Positions 10,555 to 21,684 of a stretch of 32,575 nt of DNA are shown here, one piece after another. The notes below the pieces were generated by a model. That model saw nothing but the letters and a program-made list of their open reading frames with translations, was not told the DNA's origin and searched no databases. Made by a program: the position numbers and the translations under genes. Where the stretch lies: contig NW_019091455.1 in the NCBI RefSeq assembly GCF_001949145.1, positions 921,017 to 953,591 of the forward strand, written 5' to 3'. How positions within the stretch are numbered: the stretch's first letter is position 1; each line of letters starts with the position of its first letter. Origin of the DNA: Acanthaster planci (Eukaryota > Echinodermata > Asteroidea > Valvatida > Acanthasteridae).

Positions 10555-13500
10555 CTACAAAGGGAATATACCAAAGACACTGATAAGTATGTAACGACAC
10601 GAGACAAATTCTGAACGTAATACACGAATCCAGTGACCATGGTAACACTATCACTGGTCGTTTGCATAACCCCCATCCACAATGTTGACCACCAAAGTGA
10701 CTGAAGCAAGCCATCAGGAATGTCTAACGAAACGTCAGTGGATTCGTCTGTAGGCGTATTATGTATGATGCTTACCTTTAAAAATGAGGAATACATGTTG
10801 AACTTATAAGCCTACTTCGCAAAATATTGACAGTTTTCGAAACTTCATGAGGTGGTCTGTTAGATATTTCTTGGACTTCACCTCACAAACACGTGTATCA
10901 TTATACCAAAGCAAACACTTTATTGAAGTGCCATTTAATGCATCATTTCGCTTCTGAGAAGATGATTTTAAGCTGAACTCAAAATGGACATTTTGGTAAT
11001 GCAACCCCCTGGATGTAATGGCGAAGCATGCGCATCTCTCTAAGCAAACAACAATGCTCAACCTTTAGAAACGTAATTCTATCATGAAATATTACATATT
11101 AATCAATCAGGGAGGGTCGGATTACAGAATACTTGTAACTGATTTATTTTAGAACAGTTAGCAGTGGAAAGCCAGAAAATGTGTGTGTGTTTTGTATGTT
11201 TTCTAACATTGCTTCCAAAATGGAGTTGTTCTTCATCTCGGACTGCTTTTTGTTAGTTTCAAACTAACGAGTACTTTACACTAGCAGAGAAAGCGAGGAC
11301 CTGGGGGACAGAATACCCCTCCCCCCACCGGCAGGCCAGGCGGGGTCTAATGGATCGGGCTACGCTGATACCCAATGGTCTCACTACCACACACACAGGC
11401 CTACAAATTCCGTACAAGGAATACGTGTTCTCCGATCGCTGCACTTCTTAATGATTATGTTCGACCCCTCAGGGGACTGATTTTTTTCAACATGACTTTA
11501 CAATACACAACACGTTGGATGTGTCACGTTAATATTTAAGCCCTACTGAGACAACATTCATTACAAGCGCGCACGCGCACGTCATTTTCAAGCAGACAAT
11601 AGCGGTTTTATGTGCGAGCAGACGACATAAACAAATGAATTTCTATTACAAACAACACTCATTTTCTTCTATTTGTATGATTTTGAAGTAACAGTGAATT
11701 TCGGAAGCGTCTAAGAAGTGAATATGAAAGAGCGTGTCAATTGACGAAATAAATCAAGATGGCAAAATCTTTGCGTTTTTAATTGGTGAAGGTTTAGAAG
11801 AAAATACGTTTTCTGGAGAAAAGTCCACCGTCAAATTGAAGACAATCTTAATGCATTTATATAATGTACTTATTTTGAATTGTTCTCCCTTCTTCTAAAT
11901 TAATATCTTTTTTATTACTAAATGACCTATCGGTAATGTAACATAATGTAATTGAATTAAATATTTTTGAAACTGGTTTTGATTAATGCTTTTGAACTTG
12001 ATAAGTTTATTTTTACCATTCATGCAATATACTGTAATTTCATTTCCCGCAACAATGGGAGAACAACTTTTTTACTCGACAATAAAGTATCTTGAATCTT
12101 GAATTCGTCAGATCAAATTTCTATAACTCGCTTCAATTGAATTGTCCCAACATTTTACCGTCGAAACTGTTGCACATCGATTTAAATCAATTTAGTACTG
12201 ATTCTTAACCCAAAAATGGTGTAAACGAGCACTGAGGTGATTATTCCCTTTCAAAAATATTTTTTGTGGTATCGATACCATCGATAACAAAGAATCAGTT
12301 AACTAAAGACAGTTCCGGTTCACCACTTCCACTGCTACAGATACTAGCCACTGATTTCTATCGGGATGGGAGGCCGTGCACTGACTGACCTATAGAGGGT
12401 TTGCATGGCTGCCATGTTGCAGGTCAGTCTTTTACAGTGTTCCACAGGGTATGCACAAAGGAGATTTGCCTGTGGAGCAAATGGACTGCCCTGTCTGATT
12501 GTTACTCTGCAAGACCCCGATGTCGTCAGGGCAAAGTTGGCACTGAATCGGTTTTGTTCTCCACACACGTACCGGGGACGTTGTTTAAATTAAAAGGAGA
12601 ATATTCTCATTTCTATCATAGTACGTTCGGCAAAGCATGAACTCTAGCCTGTAAGTATGAGACTTTAGTTCAACATGAAATTAACCATAGGCCTAGATTA
12701 GATTTGTGACAAATTATCCGGTTACGAAATGTTATTGACGTGATATGGCGCGAAAGTTTGAGTCAAATTCAAACTCATTTTGCAAAATTTGTTCCCCTGT
12801 AGATGTCGAATGCCTGCAGGCAATCGACTCAGACACTCTTTAGTTATCAAAAACTCTGCTTTCTGTGACCAGGAAAACCTATTTTACGGTTTATCGGCAA
12901 CGGTTACTTCCAAAAAGAACCAAAATATCAAGTATATTTTCTGACACAGGGCATGACATCAGTGCTACTGAAACATCATATGCTTCATAGTGGATTTATC
13001 ATAAACATTTCGTTGTTTTACTCTCTTTCCTGAAAATGCATCAACACCACGACGGCCAATGTTAAAGTCAAAGAGTGTGAAACCAGGCCCCAACTGCCTG
13101 TTGATATGCTGTTGTCAAGCACAAACCTTGGGCATGCGCTTGTTGGCAGTGAACGCCATAAACATAGTCCTATTCGGCGCGGAGTTAGCTAGAAGTGCAG
13201 AGTATTTAATAATTCAGAGTCTCTAGACCGGATCCGGTTACCGGGTAATTTATCATTTTAAGCAGACCAAATTTTAAGAGTACAATAGCATTTATAGGCA
13301 TAAACAATGAAAGTAGTAATATTAATGGACCTGCCCTGGAAAGAATGGACTGAACGCTGCACGTTCACAAAGCTTCTACACAATCAAGGGGCTATTAGTG
13401 CATGACTATTCACGATACATCGCATTAAATGAATATGCATGTTGAGGAATTTGCCATTTGATTAAACTATTGCACCTGTTATTCTCTCTTTTTACACGTC

Positions 13501-16500
13501 TTTTCTTAAAGTATGACAAATCGAGAGGGAATAGGGTCTGGCACTTTAAGGCGTAGCCGTTTATTATCCCGGAGTTCAAACTTTCGAAGGTTTATAGTTT
13601 AATTGGACGCAAACGTTTACTGTGGACCTATTTCCACTTTTCTCTCTTCAAATAGACCATGCAGTTATCAATTGATGACTACTGACAAAGTGTTCAGCCT
13701 TGTGAAAAAGGTATGCTGTCAGAATGATTGATTAGGGCCTATTCCTGGTGTTAATGCGTGATTAATAATAATGTGTTAACTGCTACTTCCTGGAACCTAG
13801 ACGTACTTATGATAAGTTAAATTGGAGTGAGCACTGTCATGACATTTACATTAGGTCCATCAGAACATTAGGCCTTATTAAACGAAATTTTAGTAAATAT
13901 TCCGCTACTATCTTGAAGAAACTTTATATCTCTCTTATCCGATCTCAACTGCATTACTCTTGTATAGCCTGGGATCCATATAGGCTTAATTATTCTTCGG
14001 TTGTAGAAGGTGTTCAAAACCAGGGAGTGAGATTTATTTTGTAAAGACTGGCATACTAACTATAATACTCGTATTAATAAGGCTGGACTGATCTCCGAAC
14101 CAGAAGAAAGTTCTCCCGTTTGGTTATGTGTTTTAAAGTTCTTAATGACCTTACCGACATTTAATGCCCTAAATAAGTTTTATCCAGCTTTAAGAATTGG
14201 GTGAAAAGATAATAGTCTTAAACTACACACCCCTTTTGCCCGTACTGACTGTTTTAAATATTCATATTTAGTCCGTATACAGCTAATGAGTGGAATAGTC
14301 TACCCGATGATGTGATCCAGTCTACATCTATAAATATGTTCAAAAGCTCTCTCCTTGATTGTTTGACTCGTTAATTGATTTTTATTTGTTTTTATCTTGC
14401 TTTCTACCATAAAATCTTATCGTTTGATATTTGTCCTTTTCTAATGTAAACTCATATTTTTATAGTTTATCCTTAAATGGGGCATATATTAAATACTTTA
14501 AGATACTTTAAGATACTGTATCGTTTTTCGTTTTAACTTTTGAATTTAATGCATTTTTATCATAACTTTTGTTTCATTTCTTTCCGTTGTTAATTTTATC
14601 TCTTTTTCTGATTTGTTCTCTTAGTAAACCTGATATATATATTTTATGTATTTTTAATAATTACTCGTTCTGCTTATTATATCCTGGAAGTGGTTTAAGA
14701 TGAATTGTACGGTCTCTACAAGAACCCTTGACAGTCAAATAATAATAATAATAATATTAATAATAATAAAAAATAAAATGATTATTGTGCCCTTTGAAAA
14801 AAAAGTACCATGCACAAATAATACTGTGTGGTACACATGCCATGTATCAACAGAAACGCTTCGATCTAGTCGGCTTGCTGGAATATAATTATCAAAATAT
14901 CATGACAACTGACGACATTGTGTATAATGACGTCGAAAAGTTGGCCTAGTTCCCTTTCATCACTGAAGAGAAAAAAAAAACGAGTTAAAGTGGAAAAGTG
15001 TTATACCCAGCCATATTCCGAGGAGTATTGACAGCAGTGCAAGGGGTGATCGACGCTTGAGGGTCTTCAGGGGGTACACGATGAGGCGGTAGCGGTCGTA
15101 AGAGAGAAAGGCTAGGGTAAGGCTAGTCACCTCAGCAGACACCTGCAAAGAAGAGAGGGTATCTAGTCAAAGTGTTAATGAGGCCAAACACGTTTTATTA
15201 ACAGATTTCCTGGCTACTTTCGACAAAAAAGAGCTCGATTTCATCAACACGCATTCAATTTTGAACACACCTTTTAATTTGATTTATACTTGGGTTTCGT
15301 TTTCACAGTTATCGCATCTAGTTTTGTTTTCATGCTCACGAGTGTGCGTTTTAGGCATTCAAGACTTCATATTTACTACTTAATTGTAGAATTATATCGA
15401 CACAGACTTTATGAATTTGTTAAATCCTATTAAAAAGATAAGTGGAAATGATGTTTAATTTCTTTGATGTTTTCTAATTTGTTAACGCTCATTTTCAACT
15501 TAGTTTCTTTGTTCAATTTAGATGGGATATGGCTTTTTTTGAGACCATGCTGCATATTTGGTTCAGTCATTATAAATGTTCTGTATAATACAGCTGCCCT
15601 ATATATCATTTCTCTTGATTTGAATCATTCTTTATAATTGAACATAAACACGAAATCTTGTAAACGTGGAGGAGCTCTCATTTTACGATTACAATCAGAT
15701 GGCATACCCAGCAAGAGATGAGACCGAGGGGTACCCCCCCAACATGTCCAATCCCTATACACATTCCAGACTATTGTTACTTAACACATCCCCCTAAGGT
15801 GTCTGAAAGGAATTTCCCAGATTCCTGCGAGACAATGACCAACACAAAGCAGGGGGGTTCTCTCCGTCTCATACCTTGCTGCATATGGAATGTTCTTCCC
15901 TCCCCCTACTTTCAGTTGACCAGGCCACGAGGCTTCTTCACTAACTTTCTTATTGTATGCATCCCAGGCCTTCAGTTAGAGTCCCCCTTCCGTGTTGGTC
16001 TTTTGTGTAGTGTGCCCAGTTTTCCTTCACTGACAGGGAAGTATTGTTTAGAGTTGAATCAGTGGTGGGAGTCCACTAGGACGTTTTTCCCTCTTCTCCT
16101 GACAACTTGGTTAAATAAATGTTCACTCCAGATGTGCTGAACAATAAACACGAATTGAAGGCAAACTTTATTCTGTTTCTGTTTCGTTAGTAAAGTAAGT
16201 GGCCAGGGTCTAGCAAAAAGCTGCTTATTTTATTGTTTAAAATTAGTTTGAGCTTGTTTGAGTGAAGTGTAACATGGCAAAGGTGTGGAAAGTACAAGAG
16301 CTAGGGTGAGAGTCATAAAGCCAGATGATTCCGCCATGTAAGCACGACATGTGGGTTGCTCCCATAAAGTATTTTCTTGTTGGCCATAAGACACTATTTA
16401 GAGGCAAGTTTGCCCAGAAGACACTATGTATTCAGGTGTCTTGTGTAAACATTTAGCCATGGTCGAAACTGAACCGAGGGAACCCTCCCTGTCACAGTTT

Positions 16501-19500
16501 GTTGTCAAGGCCAGCAATGCAGCAGACCTCAACCACCTCAAGTATTTTTACAGCAGAAAATCGTAAGTGTGAATATTCTATTTATTGTGGAAGATTTACC
16601 TATACAGTGCATTGGTGTTTTGATAAACTGAATAATAGAATTTATGGATGCAAGGAATTCTATTGTACAGAAAATTGTCAAAGTTCAAGGACTCACTTGT
16701 ATAATTTAATCCAAGATTTTAGAAGTTTAAATTTAATTATGGTCAGGATTTTTCCTTTCCAAATAAGATACGTAGTACTTGTAAGGTTTGACAATTTCTT
16801 TAAATTTAGGTGGCCAGTGGTCACTTTTGATGACAACCACACTACCCCTGCTACCCGTGCTACGCGGTGTCACAAGTCTGGACGACAAGTCATTGATCTG
16901 GACGACAGGAATTCTCCCATTGCCTGAGCCCAGTGCTAGGATTGAACTGACAGGGGTTGATACTTCGGGAGCCGGATCTTAGTTATGAGGGATGTATATA
17001 TTGAATACATATCGCTGAAGCTATTTATCAATTAGAAAACTAAACTTTTTGTGGGCTTTATGAAAATAACTCCTTTTCCGTGTGATTGAAAGAAGCCCGA
17101 ACTGATTTGTAGAAAGGTCTAATTGGCTTTTTATTTCACTGATTGAGGTTGAATTTGATTTCTTTTGGAGTAACAGATTACGTTAACTTGGATATGTGGG
17201 AATAAGAAAGCAAAGAAGCAATTTAACTGTTGATTACTATTCATTTAAAACTTCACCCGTTTGCATACAATCTGCTAAAATCACTGATAAAATTTATTCT
17301 CTTTATGCCTGTGTAAAAGGTTTTGTAAATAAAGCAGATGTCCAAGCAGAAAGAAGAACATTTTAAAACTGAGAAGTTTCCACACCCATCCCTTTGGCAG
17401 GCACATTCAAATGTTGGTGGGAACAAATTTAGGGAATTTGCTTTAACACAAACACAAAGACTTTTATAGTTTCCCAATGAATTTATTCACACTATTCCCA
17501 GTAAGATCCACTTTTGTAGATATATACGATTCAAGAAGTACATGCCATAGGGAAAAATATTAACAAAACCATGATAAAATTGTGGCATGTTAATTCAACT
17601 GATTGCTTGACTAACTCTTTTCAAGGTGACAGACTTATTTGAATAACGGAGCGAAGTTGAATAAACTTATCTACAGGCTGCGCAAATAACGAAAGCAAAC
17701 GCTCTTTTGATGTTGGAATGTACGGAGCTCTGGAAGTGCCATCCGACTTGTTGAGATCTTGAAATTTTTTCTTGGGATGACGACATAATAAAGGCAAGAT
17801 GTAGACATCCTGTGATAATTTATCATGGGATGAAGACATCCTTAAAGTTGAATAACGACATCCGGAGATAGCTTATCATGGGATAATGACATCCTCAGAT
17901 AATGACGATATTCATTATCTCAGGATGTCGTCATCCAGAGACATCCAGCAAGTGTGATGTCTACCCTTTTACGATGTCGTCGTCCCGTGCCTATTATTTC
18001 CGGATGTCGTCATCCAATTGTTACGATGTCGTCTTCCCATGATAAAATATTGCAGGATGTCACCATCCAACTTTTACGATGTCGTCATCTCGAGATAAAT
18101 TAGCTGCAGGTATCCTTGCCTGTATCCTGTCGTTACCCGAGAAACAATATTTCAGGATCTCAACATGTCGGATGGCACTTCCAGAGCTCCGTAGTAATGC
18201 TTACGTACAAGGGAGTATTTCATTTTAGCCGTCACCAGAGAAAAGTCCGAAATTGTAAATATGGTCTGATTCCCACCTTGTGAACGAGAAGTCACGACGA
18301 ACATGTAAGCGACGAACTAGACTAAGATTTGTTACAGAATTTTTCAGTTAAAAAAAAAACCAATTACTGCGCGTGTGAGCGGCAAATTATCATTTATTTA
18401 GGGGGGCCAGACAACTCAACCGTTTGCCAACTCGACTTCGGACAACTCAACTGTTGAGACAGCTTAACCTCCCGAGGGTAAAAGGGAGAGACGAGTCGTC
18501 CTTTGAGACAAGTCGTCCTTTGAGACAAGTCGTCCGTTGGGGCACTGTCCGCTCAGCCCAGTCGTCTGCTGAGGCCACAGTGTGAAATACGATGCATTAA
18601 TAATGGATGGAATTTCACGTAGTAGACGGACAAGCCTAATTTCTGCAGGTATTATGAAAATGGTTGCCGAAGTAAGCCAATCTTTGCACAATCAATCGAT
18701 CTTGCTGACCCAGCCACGTATACCAAGTTCTAGATTGTTTGAAATAAAATCCTACCTCCCTTTGTGTCGTCCGTCAGTTCAACATTCTCAGACAGATTCT
18801 GATTAAAATGTAAAATATACTTCTTGTTGAACAAAACTTGTTCTCGGAAAATTTATAGAAAACAAATTTTGGCCAGATTTCTGACTCGCAATTTGACATT
18901 TGTGAACGGTTTGTCAAAAATCACGGTAGCGGAAAAAAAATTAACGAATAGTTTACGGGGCGATATGTCACTCACTACGAGTGATCCCACTCTTTTCGTA
19001 CTCAACAGTCATATAAACTTTTGCATCTAATGTTGGTTTAATCAAAATGACTTTCAAAGTCGGGTTTTATTAAAACTGACCGAAAACTAAACGCATATTG
19101 TTTCCTAGTTTTGGATTACTCATTAAGTGCATGCACGCAATATACGTTTCTTACTATACGGAAGTTGCAGAAATAAATGCGACGTATAAATGCGTTCGTC
19201 GACTGTGCGGCACAAGGTAGTATCGTTGATGGCTCTCACTGTGCAGCTGGAAAAGTTGAGTCGAAATTTACGCAAGATTCACTTTTTATATTCATTGGAA
19301 TGCTTATTTATGAACCAATTTTCTCTAAATGAAGAAAATTTTTAGTAGAAAATAAGCTTTTTACAATGGTTCTGGCTGAAAATGGATTTGCCGCTCGCGC
19401 GGTTACTTTCCGGAAACCGATCCAGAACGAAGAAAAATGTTGTCTTTTTCGTCGATTATGTACTTCTGAATTAAGAGTTTAAAATTTGAAATTAATTTGG

Positions 19501-20256
19501 TATCATTTTTAGCACACAAGGTATTTGAGGATTTTTTGCAGCTGTAAGCTGACTAGGGAAACGACTTTTTAATGTGTAGAGATCTCACTGGTCGAGTTGT
19601 CTCTCTGTCAAAGTCGAATTGTCTTAAATTTTGTAACAGACGACTTTGCAAACGGTCGAGTTGTCCGGCGTCGCGTTGGCAAACGGTCGAGTTATCCGAC
19701 ATCCTTTATTTGAATTTGCCAGCGACGGCTAGATATCCACTGCCTTAATTCAATACGATTTTGAATGAACTCGAGTTAAAGTTGACGATGATTTTTAATG
19801 AAAGTGCCCAGAAATCATAATTACTTTTCTTCTGAAATCGTGTGTCTTGATTGACAAATAATTTAAATGGAAGGCATAACTTACGTATTGTAGATAAATG
19901 GGTACTTTGCAGCCAAGAAGGGCCGACAGGTTGATCCCAGCTGTGTCTGCAGCGGTCGGCACGGCGTCCAACAGTAGCAAAGTCAAGTCAGTCAGGGCTA
20001 GATTAGCAAACGAGTAGTTGATGACAGTGTGCATGTCCTTGTAGCGGATGACGATGAATACGACCATGGCGTTGCCGAATAATCCCATCGCTGCCACCAC
20101 GGAGATGACCACAGTCAATGCGATCTTGGCTGCCGAGCTGAAGACAAATTCCTCGGTTGGCAAGCCGTCCGTGAGGCCCGCAGCGAGGTTGTTTGTCGTA
20201 TTGACCATCGCCGCACTGTGGATATTTGTAATTGTTACATTCCAGTTGGCATTCAT
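9974..20256 (-). CDS. Class A peptide GPCR, galanin/kisspeptin-like (gene A, 3 exons)
   Basis: Predicted minus-strand exons are 20256-19885, 15142-15007 and 10554-9974, in phases 0 and 1. They give 362 aa with seven membrane segments. Visible landmarks are N-glycosylation sequons NVT and NTT before TM1, GN in TM1 (Asn62), LALTD in TM2 (Asp90), Cys116 at the top of TM3 pairing with Cys190 in extracellular loop 2, DRY at 140-142, Pro214 in TM5, SWVP in TM6 (Trp261, Pro263) and NPYVY in TM7 (302-306). A basic loop-3 RRRR and possible palmitoylated Cys323/Cys325 follow. HTVHLW after TM6 and NSSVNP resemble galanin receptors; the TM2-TM4 part also resembles kisspeptin receptors. It should be a plasma-membrane peptide receptor with unknown ligand. 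A paralogue, gene B, lies upstream on the same strand. Long transposon-filled introns are unusual relative to that copy. Confidence 0.85.
12060..12112 (+). repeat. Possible LINE 3' tail
   Basis: GACAATAAAGTATC is followed by two TTGAATC-like units, the form of tail seen on many LINEs. No coding part is visible upstream. The orientation would be opposite to gene A. Confidence 0.25.
13805..14785 (+). mobile_element. 5'-truncated, decayed LINE (CR1/L2/Jockey-like)
   Basis: Translated pieces match the C-terminal end of non-LTR retrotransposon ORF2. One has LGLIKRNFSKYS, then SLIRSQLHYSCIAWDP (about 13870-13982). A later piece ends ANEWNSLPDDVIQST before TAA at 14372-14374. The pieces are in different frames with stops between, so the copy is dead. 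An AT-rich 3' region follows and ends in (TAA)n at 14739-14779. It sits inside intron 2 of gene A in the opposite orientation. Confidence 0.7.
14739..14779. repeat. (TAA)n microsatellite at the LINE tail
   Basis: Interrupted ATA/TAA units close the LINE 3' region. Several non-LTR families end in such trinucleotide tails, so it probably marks the insertion's 3' end. Confidence 0.6.
15007..15142 (-). CDS. GPCR gene A exon 2 (TM3-TM4, DRY)
   Basis: This 136-nt exon has acceptor TCTTCTTTGCAG and donor G|GTATAA, weaker than consensus. It starts VSAEVTSLTL in phase 0, contains SYDRYR, and ends IWL plus one base of a split Val codon. The exon has exactly the length and phases of exon 2 in gene B, with 32 of 45 residues identical. 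Confidence 0.85.
15704..15886 (-). mobile_element. 185-bp MITE-like repeat, copy 2 (inverted)
   Basis: This is the reverse complement of 9039-9224, with roughly eight substitutions and three small indels by eye, and the same CAGCAAG...ATGAGAC ends. The two copies face each other across exons 2 and 3 of GPCR gene A. A 140-codon plus-strand frame running through it is not considered a gene. Confidence 0.65.
16459..16927 (+). CDS. Candidate small two-exon protein, unrecognised
   Basis: ATG 16459 (context AGCCATGG) opens 34 codons beginning MVETEPREPS and ending YSRK plus two bases, at a perfect GTAAGT (16563). A pyrimidine-rich acceptor ending TTTAG (16809) then continues in frame through TWPVV-like sequence beginning SWPVVTFDDN to TGA at 16925-16927. 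The total is 73 aa, with exons 16459-16562 and 16810-16927. Alternatively CCTGTCACAG at 16488-16497 is an acceptor and 16498-16562 an internal exon. I recognise no domain. The frame lies antisense within intron 1 of GPCR gene A. It may be a real nested gene, a transposon relic or chance. Confidence 0.22.
17721..18193. mobile_element. 470-bp foldback element with GATGTCGTCATCC units
   Basis: The ends are near-perfect 40-bp inverted repeats (17721-17760 and 18154-18193, two mismatches) beginning TACGGAGCTCTGGAAGTGCC. Flanking TA on each side could be a duplicated TA target. The interior is a long imperfect palindrome built from GATGTCGTCATCC and TTTATCATGGGATGA modules; for example 17801-17840 pairs with 18024-18062. 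There is no coding capacity. It lies in intron 1 of GPCR gene A; fragments of the same modules occur near 26.1 and 27.8 kb. Confidence 0.75.
18393..19712. mobile_element. 1.3-kb non-autonomous DNA transposon
   Basis: The inverted ends share AACCGTTTGCCAAC-type blocks: 18401-18451 pairs with 19653-19704. The subterminal regions repeat GTCGAGTTGTC and GACAAGTCGTCC units. Flanks TTTATTTA (18393-18400) and TTTATTTG (19705-19712) match at 7 of 8 bases, as an 8-bp target duplication would. Eight-base duplications are typical of hAT-class elements. No transposase frame is visible (longest about 75 codons), so mobilisation would need a helper. It sits in intron 1 of GPCR gene A. Confidence 0.7.
19885..20256 (-). 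CDS. GPCR gene A exon 1 (N-terminus to TM3 start)
   Basis: This exon encodes 124 residues from MNANWNVT to YLQY, ending at a consensus GTAAGT donor (19884). It carries TM1, TM2 and the TM3 cysteine. A 240-bp core (19921-20160) differs from exon 1 of gene B at four positions only. The ATG is the first Met of the frame and precedes two glycosylation sequons. Confidence 0.85.
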
Positions 20257-21393
20257 CTTTGATACCGGGGCCTTTGATATTCTTACTTAAATGCAAAACA
20301 ACAAATAACATCTACTAAGCGTCCCCTTGTAGGCCCGTTGTTGAATGAAACTAAACAGTGGTTAAAACCAAAAAGTTTTAGTGACCAGCTATAAAGGATT
20401 CTTTGTCATCGCATCACTGTGTCAGTTACTTGGTTAGTAGCCCTACTGTCAGGAGAGTCAACTTTTGCCCACCACTTACCGCGATGGAACTGAAAAACAA
20501 ACTCTGCGTACTTTTTGGTCGTGCCCGCTTATAAACATCCGCAACGGGCGGTGAACTCTGACATGTGTCGCTTTCAGTCAACATCAATACCTCCAAACCG
20601 TTTGTTTTCCGATTATTTTCAACCAGCATACAACATGAAAGGAGTTATGACATAAAACTGGTGAATCAAGACAAACGGAGTATCCACTGTGTTTCATGAA
20701 GGATTTCATTGAACGCACGCTCCCACCGAGTACTAAACTTCACAAGCACTTTGGCCAATTTTCCGATTATGAATCCAAGGTGTATTTCTTTTTCATTGCG
20801 ACTGCTCACACACTAATTCTGGTCAGCGCATCACGAGAAACGTGCCCCTGAAACCGCCGAGGGACTGTCACTCAATAACATTCCAACTTTTTCTCGATGG
20901 ATACTCCATTTTTGAAGAAATAGAAACGGTGACTCTTCGTCTCTTTCTTGTGCTAATTCATTCGTTGCATCTTTCCTAAGGAAAGTGCGTTTTGGGGAGT
21001 CGTACAAACCAACGTGTATAGAGTTGAGTTTTAGAGAATTATAATGTGGCTTTTTGTGGAGACCCAGTGGCAGACACTCTATTTGATGCTAATTGTCATA
21101 ATAAGCTTGGAGGCGGATCCCTATCCTCTGTCGGCACCAGTATGACGAGTGAATGTGCTGCATAATGTGTACAATTAACTCCACACTTGACGCACTTCAA
21201 ATGCAAGACAGACCAAGGTAGAAACTCCAAGGCCTCGCGTTACAAAGAGGCTCGACACAATCAAAAATCCTACTTCCGTTGTGGGATCATTTGTCTTTGT
21301 GCCCAGTGGGATTGGCAGACAATGTCATGCATGAAATATTTGCCAGAGCTGTCAAGACCGCACATTACTTGTCCATGTGCGATTTGGATTTCT
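20257..21393. other. 5' flank of GPCR gene A
   Basis: No gene is recognised. The promoter of gene A should lie here, but no clear TATA box or initiator could be placed. This flank shows no visible similarity to the flank upstream of gene B. Confidence 0.4.
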
Positions 21394-21407
21394 GTTGCCA
21401 AGCAACC
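21394..21407. promoter_or_regulatory. X-box-like RFX site, copy 1
   Basis: GTTGCCAAGCAACC fits the RFX-family X-box (two GTTGCC/GGYAAC half sites). It lies in a segment of about 50 bp that recurs about 290 bp downstream, about 1.1 kb upstream of gene A. Confidence 0.35.
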
Positions 21408-21684
21408 GCATCATCTGGGCAACAACCATTGTCAGTCCAGTGAATTCCCTTGAATTTTTTTTTGCCGGAATTCCAAATGTTTGGCCTGTTTTCTGGGAAA
21501 ATAACTCTTGACACAATCATAGAAGGAAATAAAAAAAAAAAAAAACTAACAGCGGCTCTGTTAACTTGTCCTCTGATAATGAGTTCATTTAAACAGATGA
21601 ACGTAGCAAGGTGATATCTGAATAAATTAAATTGTATAACCGACCACCAGGGCAACATGATCATTGACGCTCATTTGGATTTTG

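Larger units (their letters stand above)
10555..15006 (-). other. Intron 2 of GPCR gene A
   Basis: This 4.45-kb intron contains a decayed LINE (about 13805-14785), a TAA microsatellite and a possible second LINE tail near 12080. A plus-strand frame at 12405-12593 opens MAAMLQVSLL but resembles no known family. The rest is AT-rich with nothing recognised. Confidence 0.6.
15143..19884 (-). other. Intron 1 of GPCR gene A
   Basis: This 4.7-kb intron is packed with repeats: the inverted copy of the 185-bp MITE, a 470-bp foldback and a 1.3-kb DNA transposon. It also holds a candidate small antisense two-exon frame at 16459-16927. The matching intron of gene B is only 112 nt, so nearly all of the length appears to be inserted. 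Confidence 0.7.

Noticed and set aside
12265-12292. Close TATCGATA-like palindromes as a DREF-type promoter element
   Set aside because: They lie within intron 2 of GPCR gene A in AT-rich sequence, with no nearby start or other promoter sign.
12405-12593. 62-codon frame opening MAAMLQ as a gene
   Set aside because: It is short, without a motif, in an intron, and two alternative frames are equally open over the same segment.
15718-16140. 140-codon plus-strand frame
   Set aside because: Its start lies inside the 185-bp MITE copy and the translation resembles no protein.
20048-20290. Plus-strand 80-codon frame opposite GPCR exon 1
   Set aside because: It is the antisense of a highly conserved receptor exon; the same shadow appears opposite gene B exon 1 (30788-31018).
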